Shown: positions 9,157-18,701 of the stretch, piece by piece
How the letters are laid out: each line of letters begins with the position of its first letter
How positions within the stretch are numbered: position 1 is the stretch's first letter
Source: Caulochytrium protostelioides
Taxonomy: Eukaryota > Chytridiomycota > Caulochytriomycetes > Caulochytriales > Caulochytriaceae
Assembly: GCA_003615045.1 (NCBI GenBank)
Contig: ML014302.1
Span: forward strand, 1-34,967
Length of the DNA: 34,967 bases
Reading direction: 5' to 3'
Position numbers and translations under genes: made by a program
Notes under the pieces: model-generated
Seen by the model: the letters and a program-made list of their open reading frames with translations, nothing else
What the model was told of the DNA's origin: nothing
Database searches by the model: none

Positions 9157-9436
9157 GGTGGATGCGGGTCCCCGAGGGACGTTGTCGTCTTTCTTTTTGT
9201 TACTAGCCTTCTAATTTATTGCCAGCGGATTGGTTGTTTCGGTCTTTCTGATCCATCTGGCTTTCGACGACAAGAGACAACGTCAGTGGGTCCCATGATA
9301 CCGCGTTTCAAGGCAATGGATTCGTGATGATTGAAGTGATGATTATCATGCAAATGGATGGGCTGGAGGACGCGAGAAGGGGGGTCTAAAATGCAAAAGA
9401 TAAATTCCGAGGTTACCGGCTCGTGACTCCAGCCGG

Positions 9437-12400
9437 TTAAAAGACGGGGGCCGGGGAGCCTGTGTAAGGCGACGGGCTGGCGGTAGTGTAGACGGGGTAA
9501 ATGGGCTGCGGCGGGGCCGCCTCATGCATCACGCCAGGCGTTCCCGGCGGCTGCGGTCGAAACTGCTGCATGTGGGGCGCCTGCCGCGGAGACGTCACGA
9601 ACGGCGATGATGAGAACCCGGGATGAGTGCTCGCATACGACGCGTCCAATGCGTCCCTCGACGCCATCGCCTCCATCACATTCATCCCACCGAGCGTCGC
9701 AGACGGCGATGCCATGGGGTACGTATACCGCTGCAGCGGCGACGTCGGGGCGTCCGAGCGCGAGAGGCGAGCGGTGGAGGATGTTGGCTGCTGCTGCTGC
9801 TGCTGCGGCGGCGGCGGCGGGTGGGGTGGGAATTTGGTGGCGGGCTTGCCCAGTTGCCCGGTGCCGAGGTACTCCCACATGAGCTGCTGCTCGTGCTTGA
9901 ACTGCAGCGGTGAGAGACGGACGTGGAGTTTCTCGAGGCTGCGGGTCACATCGCGCCAGATGAGCGCGCGCTTTGCCTGCGGGGCGCGGTGGCGCGGCAG
10001 CCACCAGCGCAGATGAGGCGGCGGAACGGCGTCCGTGGCGCCCGCGTCGGCGTCGGCGTCGGCCTCTGGGGCGCCGCCCTCGTGGACGACCGCGGCGCGG
10101 CCGCCGAGACCGCTGCGGCGCACGCGCTCCGTCCACGCGGCCTCTTCGCTGACGACAGGGCTCGCGGCGTCGCCGGGCTGACCCGTGAGGACCAGGAAGT
10201 ACTCCATCAGCTCGCGATCCAGCACGCCCGGACACGGGTGGCCGACGGGATCGGCGCGGTGGCGGTGGCCCTCGTGGATGATGGTGGCGAGGGCGTCGTC
10301 GACGATGCGCGCCATCACGTGGCGCCTGGCGGCGCGCGTGCGGTGTCGGCGGTACAGGACGGCGAGCAGCGCGGCGCAGACCGAGAGACCGGTGGCGTGC
10401 CAGCGGTACGCGTGCAGGGTCGCATGGACGCTGAGGCACCAACGGCACTGCAGCGACAGCGGAAGCTCAGTCCGGCTCTGGAGGATACGGCCGCCGCCCG
10501 TATATGCGGGCTGACCCGGCTTCGAGCAGCGCAGACGGCGGCGGGATGAGCCCGTGGACGGCGCCGGTGGCACCATGGTAGCCAGCAGCGGATCGTCGTC
10601 ATAGAGCACGCGCTGCATGAGGCGGTGCCAAACCGCTTCGAAGCGCTCGTGCTGGTTGGGCCAGATCGTGCTCATGAGCCAGGCGACCGCCGTCTTGGCC
10701 TCGCTCGCAGGCATGCCCTCCGCGATGCCCGGCTGCCACGTGGGCGGCGGGTCCGCGTAGCCGCAGATCACGGCCGCCGTGTATAAGCCCACGTGGCGAT
10801 GAGTAATCACCGCGAGATGGGAGGCCCATTCATCCAGCTTGGCCGCGGTCCAGGTCTCAGGCGAGTCCACGGTCGGCTCGGCGGGCGAGGTCGCCGCCGA
10901 CACGGGGGCTATTGTGGAAGCCTCGCTAGTCCCAACGCCCGTGGGCGGCTTGGCCGGGGAAGAGGGCGCCCCGGCCGCGGCGACGACATCGGCCTCTGCG
11001 CGGGCCCTCGCAGCGGCCGCTGGCGGGACGGGCGTCGTCACGCACTGGGCATCACCAAAGACGGCGAACGGCAAGAAGAAGACCGCGTCCAGCGCATGCT
11101 GGGCCCACGGTTTCGACACCAGATGGGTCCCTGCGGCTTGGCAGGCGACGACGTGGCCGCTGTCGCAGAGGGCGCCGGCGGGACACGACCGGCGCGGCGC
11201 TCGGGCGGGCTCGTAGTGGCGAAGCAGGAAGTTGCGGTCCATCAGCCAATGGCTCAACGGCGGGCGCGGTATGCGGTCCGTCGTCATGCCGGGCGACGGC
11301 GCGTAGCCAGGGCTCCAGGCCTTGACCACGATCCACTGGAAGAGAAACCAGATCGACGACAGGACGAGGGCCGTTGAGAGCAGGGTCATCCCCGTGCTGA
11401 TCCAGACGGATGCCCGGGGCGACGACGGCCGCGGCCGCGGCGCGATGGGTTTGAGGGCACCCAGGCCGCTGGCGCGGCCATCGATGCGAGGTTTCCTCGC
11501 GGTCGTCGTCAATGGGGTCTTCATGCGCGAGGGCGCCTGGCGAACGGCCGGCGTCGTTTGGGTGGCGGCTGGGCCGCGGGACGCGCGTCGCGCGGGGACT
11601 GGGGGCGTCGCGGGAGTAGTCCGAAAGTACCCCGTCATTAACGATGCGGCCAGGTTCGCGCCCGGCCTCGACGCAAATCGTGCCGGCCGTGGCCTCGAGC
11701 TCACTTCGATGACCTCGCTGTCATCATCACGCGCTTCCGGACCCACGGAAGACGTGCGGTCTGACCGTGAGCGAGCGTCAGTGCCGGCGTCGGAAGCATT
11801 GTCATCAGAGCCAGAAGCAGTGCCGGAGCTCGAAGCATGGTCGGAGTCCAAGTCCGAGTCCGAGTCCGAGTCCGAGTCCGAGTCCGAGTCCGAGTCCGAG
11901 TTCGAGTTCGAGCCAGAATCGGTATGCACGCTTGCAGGGTGGGCAGAACGATGCCGACTCGAAGACGTGGCGGATCGCGCGGCAGAGGGGACCGAGGCTG
12001 TCGACACGCCCGAGGAGGACGAGGCGGATCCGGCGCGGAACGGCTGCGATAGACGCCACGGCGACACGGTTGCGGCGGTCGCGGCAGCGGTCGAGGCCGA
12101 CGTGGACGCGCCATACGCGCTGTGGCGGTAGCTGCTGCTCGGGCCCGCAGCGTCGGGCGCGTGGCGCTGCCGGGTCCCGGTAGACGCCGTTGACTTCGTC
12201 GGCGAGACGGTCTGGAATGGGTTGTCAGAAGAGAATGCGGGGGCAACGACCACGGGCGCGGATGCGCGAGCGGATGGCGTCGACGCCGGCGGTGTCGCCG
12301 TGTTCGACGAGCGGACCGGCGTCTGGTGGGCGGAGACCGAGGCCGCCGGCGGGAACGGCGACAGCGAGGCGCGGAGGGCCGCCGCGTGGGCCCGCGGGGT

Positions 12401-12931
12401 CGACGATCCCGGTGTTCCCGGCGACGCCGGCCAGTCGTGCATGGCTGCGAGCGTTGGCGCGATCCCGCCGCCGTCGCGATGCTGCAGGAACTGAGCGACG
12501 CGCTCGGCGCGCCGCTGGGTAACTTCCCGCTGGAAGAGCGCCACGAGGTCGGATTTCTTCATGGGCGCGGTCGGCATCACCAGGGTGGCGCTGCCGGGCC
12601 CGAGCTGCGCGGAGCCGTTCATGCGGAGCTCCACACCGGCTTCGGTCAGATGCGCGCGCAGCTCGCGGATCGTTGACTTGGCGGGGTTGTAGTCGGCCGC
12701 GAGCCAGACAGGCACGTCGGCCGTCTCGGCAAGCAACTGGTCATTTTGGGACGCTGTGGCGGCCGAGACCCCCGAAGCGGCGGTATGGCCGCCGTGATCC
12801 GTGACCACCGGCGGCGTCACCGGGGAGGCGTCGGCATCCGCTGCGGCGGTATTCGTCTCGGGCTGCGACGGGCGGCGGGCCCGAGTGCTGCGACGCGTAA
12901 CGCGTGCAGGCGCAGGCGACGACGAGACCAT
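9437..12931 (-). CDS. MAN1/Heh (Src1)-like inner nuclear membrane protein
   Basis: LEM/HeH proteins anchor chromatin, rDNA and pore assembly factors to the inner nuclear membrane. The first in-frame ATG is at 12931 (1,164 residues), but the same frame is open to 13531 without an ATG. That 200-codon stretch is Ser/Asp-rich and coding-like, so an upstream exon probably supplies the start. Residue numbers here count from 12931. A helix-extension-helix-type segment lies at about 73-120 (WLAADYNPAKSTIRELRAHL ... MKKSDLVALFQREV) with roughly 20 extra residues in the turn. A long Ser-rich region with an SD repeat follows. The first membrane helix is near 508-536 (LLSTALVLSSIWFLFQWIVV), then a Cys-bearing lumenal part (CPAGALCDSGHVVACQ). 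The second helix is near 845-858. The MAN1-Src1p C-terminal domain comes next: RAARRHVMARIVDDALATI, LMEYFLVL, then WRDVTRSLEKLHVRLSP ... LMWEYLGTG at 990-1023. The last 130 residues are Gln/Pro-rich. Confidence 0.8.
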   Translation of the reverse strand: MVSSSPAPARVTRRSTRARRPSQPETNTAAADADASPVTPPVVTDHGGHTAASGVSAATASQNDQLLAETADVPVWLAADYNPAKSTIRELRAHLTEAGVELRMNGSAQLGPGSATLVMPTAPMKKSDLVALFQREVTQRRAERVAQFLQHRDGGGIAPTLAAMHDWPASPGTPGSSTPRAHAAALRASLSPFPPAASVSAHQTPVRSSNTATPPASTPSARASAPVVVAPAFSSDNPFQTVSPTKSTASTGTRQRHAPDAAGPSSSYRHSAYGASTSASTAAATAATVSPWRLSQPFRAGSASSSSGVSTASVPSAARSATSSSRHRSAHPASVHTDSGSNSNSDSDSDSDSDSDSDSDLDSDHASSSGTASGSDDNASDAGTDARSRSDRTSSVGPEARDDDSEVIEVSSRPRPARFASRPGANLAASLMTGYFRTTPATPPVPARRASRGPAATQTTPAVRQAPSRMKTPLTTTARKPRIDGRASGLGALKPIAPRPRPSSPRASVWISTGMTLLSTALVLSSIWFLFQWIVVKAWSPGYAPSPGMTTDRIPRPPLSHWLMDRNFLLRHYEPARAPRRSCPAGALCDSGHVVACQAAGTHLVSKPWAQHALDAVFFLPFAVFGDAQCVTTPVPPAAAARARAEADVVAAAGAPSSPAKPPTGVGTSEASTIAPVSAATSPAEPTVDSPETWTAAKLDEWASHLAVITHRHVGLYTAAVICGYADPPPTWQPGIAEGMPASEAKTAVAWLMSTIWPNQHERFEAVWHRLMQRVLYDDDPLLATMVPPAPSTGSSRRRLRCSKPGQPAYTGGGRILQSRTELPLSLQCRWCLSVHATLHAYRWHATGLSVCAALLAVLYRRHRTRAARRHVMARIVDDALATIIHEGHRHRADPVGHPCPGVLDRELMEYFLVLTGQPGDAASPVVSEEAAWTERVRRSGLGGRAAVVHEGGAPEADADADAGATDAVPPPHLRWWLPRHRAPQAKRALIWRDVTRSLEKLHVRLSPLQFKHEQQLMWEYLGTGQLGKPATKFPPHPPPPPQQQQQQPTSSTARLSRSDAPTSPLQRYTYPMASPSATLGGMNVMEAMASRDALDASYASTHPGFSSSPFVTSPRQAPHMQQFRPQPPGTPGVMHEAAPPQPIYPVYTTASPSPYTGSPAPVF
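11843..11911. repeat. Hexanucleotide repeat (GAGTCC)n inside the MAN1-like gene
   Basis: About eleven nearly perfect copies of a 6-base unit encode, on the minus strand, a run of Ser-Asp dipeptides (SDSDSDSD ...) in the nucleoplasmic part of the protein. SD runs are typical casein-kinase-2 targets. The perfect DNA repeat suggests recent slippage-driven length change. Confidence 0.9.
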
Positions 12932-13531
12932 GATGGCGGGCTTGGCGTCCGCACCGCTGCGGCGTGATGGAGAGGCTGCGGGCGAAGGGGAGAGCCGGCC
13001 AAACACGCGCGGGAGGTGGCGCTGGAGGTACTGTCCGGCCTGGAGCAGGCGAGGGGTCGCCGGCGTTGGCGTATGCCGCAGCACGTCAGCAAGGGCTTGA
13101 TCGACAGCGCGTGGTACAGTGTTCGGGGTCGAGGGCAGCGTCTCGACGTGCTGCGTGTCGTCCGTCAAGTGCTGGTCGTCCGTGGCTTGTAAATTCGGGA
13201 TCGCGGGCGTTCGGGATCGCGAGGGCGTTTGAAAGCCGCTCGCTGCGGATACTCCGAATGATGTCGATGACGACGATGATGCCAAGCTCGAGACTGCCGA
13301 AGTCGTCGAGAATGACGGCGAGGGGACTGACGACGATACGCTCAACGGTGCGGGCGGCGCGATGAGGGTCGGGATGACGAGCGAAGGTGCGGAAGAATCA
13401 CTCACGTCGCTTAAGTCACTTGACTCGACTGAATCCGTTGAATCGAGGTCGATCACTTGGTCACGGCGCCATGCGGGACGAGTCGCGGCAACACTCGTCG
13501 ATGCCAGCGCGAGACAATCGCAGCCGGGCAA
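12932..13531 (-). other. Open, ATG-less 5' extension of the MAN1-like frame
   Basis: The MAN1-like frame continues upstream of its first ATG for 200 codons, ending at a stop beyond 13531. The translation is Ser/Thr/Asp/Pro-rich (DLDSTDSVESSDLSDVSDSS, TPSRSRTPAIPNLQ), like the disordered part downstream and unlike the Arg/Ala noise of other frames. I infer it is coding and joined to a small first exon I cannot place. Confidence 0.5.
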
Positions 13532-14605
13532 TGGGCAACACGGAAAGGACGTCGCGACGCGAGGGACTGAGGCGGATGTGCGCGGGAGAGACCGACCAAC
13601 ACGCTTCGGCGTGAGGGTTTCCCACGGATCGGGTCCCGCCAGGGCGCCGTCGACTGATTGTACCGCCGCGCCGTGCTGAAGATCACTAGACCGAGCAGTT
13701 ATCGGCAGCGATCGGCTGGCTCGCGATGACCACGGGCAGGCGTCGGGCCACGTTCAATGGAGCAGGAGCGGAAAAGCGAGCTGGAGGGAGGGCCCAAAAG
13801 GACGGCACACTATCGTATCGTGTTCGTCGAATACGCGCATATCGGCCCACCCGACGAGCAGGAGCATGTGCTTTCGCAGAGAGAAACCTGTCGATGGCGC
13901 GTGTTAGGTGTTATGCCAGCATCGCCAGAAACTCCGGTATGTGCGGAGAACGAAGCGCTCTGTCAGCGTCATCGCCGCTCTTGTTCGTGGGTCAATCATG
14001 AGGCGCGAAAAATGCTCGCGGGGCGGGTGGCGCAGCCCAACAGGCAACGGCGGCGGGCTCGGGGGATGGGGCTTTGCAAGGCATTGGCCATATGGATCAT
14101 GATGAATGTCTCCACGCTGTACGTAGCAGCACGTGACGCAACGGTACGAAAACGACGATGTTTTTCGCTTTTCGGGATCGTGAGGCATGGTTAGTTTCAA
14201 AAGTATAGAGGACAGCTCAATCCAATCACCAGGCCCATCTTGGTGCTCCCAGGGTATTCCAATCATCAAATCGAATTGAGCAGATACGCTAGACATCTAC
14301 CATGCGAATTTGGGGGATGTCTGCGCGTATCACAGACCCTGATGTAGTCCAGCAAGCTCAATTGACCATGAAAGGCTCAAAAGAACTCTCCGATATCACA
14401 TAATTTTTGATCCAGGTGAAGATACGTTCATGTTTCATATCCAGATTGAGAACAGATTTAAACCAGAAGATGCGTGACAAGCAGAGCATCTGCATGCATC
14501 AAGTTTTCTATCATACAGAGACTGCTGTCGCCGCCGCTGCCAGCATCGTGAATCGGACGGTGAATCGCACGAGCGGCTCAACGCGACCTCGCAGCTGCCA
14601 AAATC
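13532..14605. other. Intergenic region between the MAN1-like gene and the peroxiredoxin gene
   Basis: It should hold the MAN1-like promoter and perhaps its first exon. The part 14200-14560 is clearly AT-richer than the surroundings. A complete minus-strand frame of 130 codons (14296-13904, ATG to TAA) exists, but its product resembles nothing known to me and has no coding signature. No RNA gene is seen. Confidence 0.4.
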
Positions 14606-14622
14606 AAACGGTGAGACCGTTT
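14606..14622 (-). other. Stem-loop overlapping the peroxiredoxin stop codon
   Basis: AAACGGT and ACCGTTT are a perfect 7-base inverted repeat around a 3-base loop. On the minus (coding) strand the first arm overlaps the TAA stop of the peroxiredoxin (14621-14623), and a T-rich stretch (TTTGATTTTGG) follows the second arm. It may be an mRNA 3' hairpin, or chance. Confidence 0.5.
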
Positions 14623-16443
14623 AGTTGGTAGCAGCGAAGTACTCCTTAGACTTGACGGGGTCGGCGTGCATAGTGCGGCCTGAGCAGCGCATTCCGTCAT
14701 CGCACGTCGCATTAGAGGGCACCAGACCAGACGGAGATAGAGGCGAGAAAGAGAAGATGAGAGAAAGAGAGAGGCGTGAGTCACGGCGTTTTAACGACAA
14801 TCGAATCGATTTCACGACAGGAGCAGGCAAGGACCACAAGGAAGCCATGAGGACCGCCGAATACGCGTCGACGACACTTCCAAGCATGCGTGGCTTTTTG
14901 CAGCAACCTGGCTCACTCGCTCGTGCCCCTCTCTTGCCTCGGGCAGTCGGGGGCCCTTCCTGCGCGTCTTCAAGCGATCGAGAAACCGGGCCCCACGTTC
15001 AGACAAGCCGCATCGCGATGGACCGACTATTCCAGCGAAGCCATCGACGGGGTGGGTGTCACGGGCTTCGAGACCTCGAATGAGGTCTTGCGCAGCGATT
15101 TGGGGGCGCGGCGGGACGACGCCGCGGACATGGCGGAGCCGGGGCGGTTCTTCATGGGCGACGGCGGCTCGGAGCGCTTTTTGCTCGGCTCCGGAGAAGG
15201 ATCAGTCGCCATCGCCTCGGAAACACTCGCGCCCTGCGGCGGCGCTCCCGCCGTTATACCTTGCGGCGCCTCGTGTTGCTGCTCGGGCGATGTCATGGCA
15301 GCCTCATGGTGCGACGATGCCGCTGGATCGCTGGAGGCCGCAAGGGCGGTCGTGGTGTTGCCTGTCACATAGGATGGCACCGTCAGGGTCTTACCTCCCT
15401 TCTTCCAGTTGACGGGGCAGACAACGCCGTTCTCGTCGGTGAACTGGAAGGCCTGGACAAGACGCAGGGTCTCGTCGACCGAGCGGCCAACGCTGGTGTC
15501 GTTGACCGACATGTGGCGCAGCACGCCCTTGGGGTCGATGATAAACGTGGCGCGAAGAGCGAGACCGGCGTCACCAGACTCGGGATTGGCGAGGATGCCG
15601 TAGGCCGCGCAGAGCTCCTTGGTCACGTCGCCGTAAAGCGGGATGGCCATGTCACCGAGACCACCCTCCTTGCGGGGCTGGAGGGTCCAGGCGCGGAGAG
15701 CGTGAACGGTGTCGGTGGAGCAGCCGATGACCTGGGTGTTGATGGACTCGAAGTCGGCCACGCGGTCAGAGAAGGCGACGATCTCTGGAGAAGCATTTCA
15801 GCATCCATACAAACGCAAAAAGCCCTGTAATGAGTCACTGCCTTTTCGTGTCAATTCTGCGTTACCGAACGCGTCAAGATTATAATCACCGATTCAACGT
15901 CGTCGAATGGAAAGCGTTCCGCTTGGAAAGCATTCCGCAACATCATTGATACCGAGCGAGACATAACTTACCGCTGGGGCAGACAAAGGTGAAGGCGGCC
16001 GGGAAGGTGAAAAGGACGACCCACTTGCCCTTGTACTGGGAGAGCGAGAGGTCGACGAACTCACGCTTGGAGTCGACGGCCTGGCCCTTGAAGGCCGGGG
16101 CGGGGTACTAAGCCACAGGGATCCCGGTATCATGTATTACCGCAGAAAAGCACACCGTAGGCCGTTCAGAGATCCCACGCGCGTTAAGACAGAGAGGGAT
16201 TTGCATGGACGCGTTGTGATTGTCATAGACGGTTGGATGGAATTGGTCGATCAGCGACAAGAGAAGGGGGAAGAATGAGTCTCTGAGAAGGGCGATCTCG
16301 GCAGAGCGATCGACACGTTTTCATTGTCGCGATGCGAGGCCGTGTATGACCCCTGCCGTATTGCCCAGGACAGGATCACTGATCGCGTCACATGGCATCA
16401 AGAGCAGCATGAGGCTTACCTGAACGCGGGCGAAGGAAGCCAT
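14621..16443 (-). CDS. Typical 2-Cys peroxiredoxin (thioredoxin peroxidase), four exons
   Basis: The enzyme reduces hydrogen peroxide and organic peroxides with thioredoxin as donor. I assemble it as 16443-16420, 16107-15972, 15784-15395 and 14679-14621 on the minus strand. All three introns start GTAAG and end AG: 312, 187 and 715 bases. The exons total 609 bases, 202 residues, the usual length for this family. The protein begins [16 protein letters not shown]. The peroxidatic cysteine is Cys51 in [15 protein letters not shown], and Arg131 lies in [16 protein letters not shown] is at 94-97, the resolving cysteine is Cys176 in [11 protein letters not shown], and the C-terminus is [22 protein letters not shown] plus the YF motif mark a hyperoxidation-sensitive, signalling-type enzyme. 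A TATA-like TATATAAA lies at 16654-16647. Reading through the last intron gives a longer protein (see the entry at 15027). The closest familiar relative is yeast Tsa1. Confidence 0.93.
15027..15394 (-). other. In-frame open extension of peroxiredoxin inside its last intron
   Basis: If the third intron (15394-14680) is retained, translation continues in frame from Gly184 for 121 more residues to a stop at 15029-15027, giving 305 residues. The tail is Ser/Pro/Thr/Ala-rich, then basic ([36 protein letters not shown]). It replaces the normal end that carries the YF motif but keeps both catalytic cysteines and GGLG. The long open frame in a 715-base intron, much longer than the other two, may reflect an alternative isoform or only the low stop-codon frequency of GC-rich DNA. 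Confidence 0.4.
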
Positions 16444-16646
16444 GGTGAAGAATCAATCGAGTGATAAGAGGGGAGACGGAAGATACGAGTTACGTAGGAT
16501 TCGGAGCAAGAGACATAACTGCTGGCGAGCGTGCTCTTAAGTATGCATCATCGGGCCATTAGGTGACGCGTCATGGCGCAACGCCAGCACCATTGACGAA
16601 CGACGCCCGAACGACGTTCAACACAACGTGAGAATCCAAGCGAGCT

Positions 16647-16654
16647 TTATATAT
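16647..16654 (-). promoter_or_regulatory. Candidate TATA box of the peroxiredoxin gene
   Basis: TATATAAA on the minus strand, about 200 bases upstream of the ATG at 16443. It is the only TATA-like string between the gene and the GC-rich spacer. The spacing implies a 5' leader of about 170 bases. Confidence 0.4.
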
Positions 16655-17861
16655 GAACGCTCCCAAGCCACGTCACGCCCGTTCGGCCGTGCGGCATTGA
16701 GTTCTTTGGCCGACCTGCGTTTCCAGGTGCTTCTTTCTGCCGGTGGGTGCCCGGAGCATCGTCGCGCGGGCCGTGCTCCGGCGTGCTCCGGCTTGTTCCG
16801 ACCGAGCATGGCGCTCGGACCCCTCTTTGTTGGGCGCCCCCACCACACGACCCGGCGCTCCGCGCCCGACACTCAGACCCGCAGCCCCCGAAGGATGCCC
16901 GCACCATGTGTCCCGGGCACTGGAGTCCAAGGGTTGCAGAGATCGCGCCTTCGCCAATCCGACGCGTGATAACCCGACAGCCGGGGGATCGACTATCAAG
17001 CGTCGGTATCGACGGATGGGTGCGTCCATGACGGCACCATGTCCTTCGTCAAGCCGCCACATCGCTCGCTGAACCACGGGATGCATGCGATGGAGACTCA
17101 TGCACAGGCGGCCCGGCACTCGCCACGACGGCGCCACACACTCCGCGATCGCAGGTCACACCGTATGCGACCATCATCCGTCATGTATGTGGGTTCCTGC
17201 TCCCCCATCAGGATCTGCCCCGGCCGCATAACGGCAACGTGCTGCGCCGCCGTGCACTTGATCGCGCTGCCGGTGGCGGCACCAGCCTCAAATCGTCCAA
17301 ACGGTCATCGCGTGCCAGGCACTGTTTCCGCACGCCGCCCGCATGGTTTTGGGTCTCCTCCGAAAGTAGTCTCGCGATATCGGCAGCCAAGCCGTGCCGC
17401 GATCAATGACGGCTGGCCGTCGTTTTCGCCGTCGAAGACGGCTTTCTCAAGCCACGATCAGCCAGAATTTGGGAAGGGGAGCGGCAGCTCACAGTATCGG
17501 ATCGCCGTGGTGCGGTAACCCTCGTGCCGCTGCAGCTCCCTGGCTCTCTCAATTTTGGCGGGTCTTTGTCCGACGCGAAAGGGCTCGGACGGCTCGCCGA
17601 GGAGAACGGTGGCTCAGGCAGATGGCAGATGACCCAGACAAACTTAGCGACCACGAGCTTCAGGCAGTGTGCCGCCGCAAACCGCTTTTCGTCTCGGCAG
17701 GCAACGGCAGGCGGCCGACGGCGATCCGTGCTCAGCATCTTTCTCGCCGCGCCGTTCACGCGGCACGGCGCGTCGCATCATCCCAACCATATCTTTTGCC
17801 GTCTGCGTGAAGCGTTTCTGAGCCTGACGCCGTTGACGGCTCACGTGCGCGGCGCCCCGGC

Positions 17862-17912
17862 CGCACGACTGCTCAGTCGCACGACTGTCGCACGACTGCT
17901 CAGTCGCACGAC
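17862..17912. repeat. Short tandem repeat, 27-bp unit, 1.9 copies
   Basis: A 27-base unit (CGCACGACTGCTCAGTCG...) at 17862-17888 is followed directly by 24 identical bases. Within the unit, the CGCACGACT string recurs. Only two copies exist with no spacer, so it is not a CRISPR-like array. Confidence 0.8.
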
Positions 17913-17997
17913 CCCTACACCCGACACGGGGAGCAACCCATGAGCATGAACGAGTATGCAAGGAACGTCATGGGTGCGCGCGCAGATCGCGCGTCCG

Positions 17998-18006
17998 TAT
18001 ATATAG
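17998..18006 (+). promoter_or_regulatory. TATA box of the small secreted protein gene
   Basis: TATATATAG stands 234 bases before the ATG at 18240. The last 90 bases before the ATG (about 18146-18238) are strikingly pyrimidine-rich (CTCC/CCCC/TTCC blocks). A TATA box plus CT-rich leader is a common layout of strongly expressed fungal genes. Confidence 0.5.
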
Positions 18007-18239
18007 CAGCCGGTTCGCCGTCCATGGTGTCCAATGATGAATGAGGATCCCGTCATGCAGATTGAAGACGAAGCAATCATTACCACCAACTTCCCCCGGC
18101 ACTCATCGACGCCCACCATTCTCTTTCAAGCCCCCATACACTCCCCTTGATCCGTTGCCCCTCCGCTCCATTCTGCTTCCCGGTCTGCCTTTGTCCTGAC
18201 ACTGTCTCCTCTCCCCGCCCCCACGACCCCCCTTCCATC

Positions 18240-18701
18240 ATGCCTGCTCTCCGCACCCTCTACCCCGTGTCGGTCCTCGCGATCGCGCTGATGCTCGGCA
18301 CGACCGTCGCCGCACAGGACGCCTTGTCATCGGACCCGCAAGTCATGGGCAACGGCGAAGGGAGCGGCAGTGATGCCGCCTTCGTGAACGCGGACGGCGC
18401 GGTCGGCCCACCCATGATTCAGATGCATGCAGAGACGGGCCCGAACGGCGCCGCACCGGCGGGCAACATCCTGGACAGCACCATCACGAGCGCGCCGCTG
18501 ACCGCATTCAACACGGACGCCGCCGTCGCTGGCACGGCCTCGGCACACCAGACGGGTGTCGCCGCGTCGGCGACAGGCATCCCGCAGACCGGCCACGGCA
18601 ACTCGACCGTCTCTGCAGGCTTCCGCCCCGCGGTGCATATGCTAGGCATCACCATGTCCACCGGCGCCGTCCTCGGCGCCGCCATGCTCATGCTTGTCTG
18701 A
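18240..18701 (+). CDS. Small secreted, probably GPI-anchored Ala/Gly/Ser/Thr-rich protein
   Basis: The product is 153 residues from ATG 18240. Residues 1-24 are a signal peptide (LYPVSVLAIALMLGTTVAAQ, cleavage after VAA or AAQ). The mature part is rich in Ala, Gly, Ser, Thr and Asn without cysteines. The C-terminus is a hydrophobic tail (MLGITMSTGAVLGAAMLMLV) preceded by small residues (NSTVSAG). This arrangement fits a GPI-anchored cell-wall or surface protein with a short disordered, possibly O-glycosylated stalk. No enzyme domain is visible and I recognise no family. The TATA box and CT-rich leader suggest strong expression. I chose this ATG over upstream non-ATG options because the signal peptide begins exactly here. 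It converges with the phosphotransferase gene. Confidence 0.75.
   Translation: MPALRTLYPVSVLAIALMLGTTVAAQDALSSDPQVMGNGEGSGSDAAFVNADGAVGPPMIQMHAETGPNGAAPAGNILDSTITSAPLTAFNTDAAVAGTASAHQTGVAASATGIPQTGHGNSTVSAGFRPAVHMLGITMSTGAVLGAAMLMLV

Larger units (their letters stand above)
16444..17997. other. Intergenic region upstream of the peroxiredoxin gene and of the small secreted protein gene
   Basis: This divergent 1.5-kb spacer contains the peroxiredoxin promoter on the left. Frames on both strands are short and mutually overlapping, with no recognisable protein. It also holds a short 27-bp direct repeat (17862-17912). No tRNA or other RNA gene is evident. Confidence 0.45.

Noticed and set aside
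13904-14296. Complete minus-strand frame of 130 codons with ATG and stop
   Set aside because: No domain, signal peptide or coding bias; the His/Pro-rich middle looks random. Kept only as a remark in the intergenic entry.
17862-17912. CRISPR-like direct repeat
   Set aside because: Only two adjoining copies with no spacers, in a eukaryotic setting.
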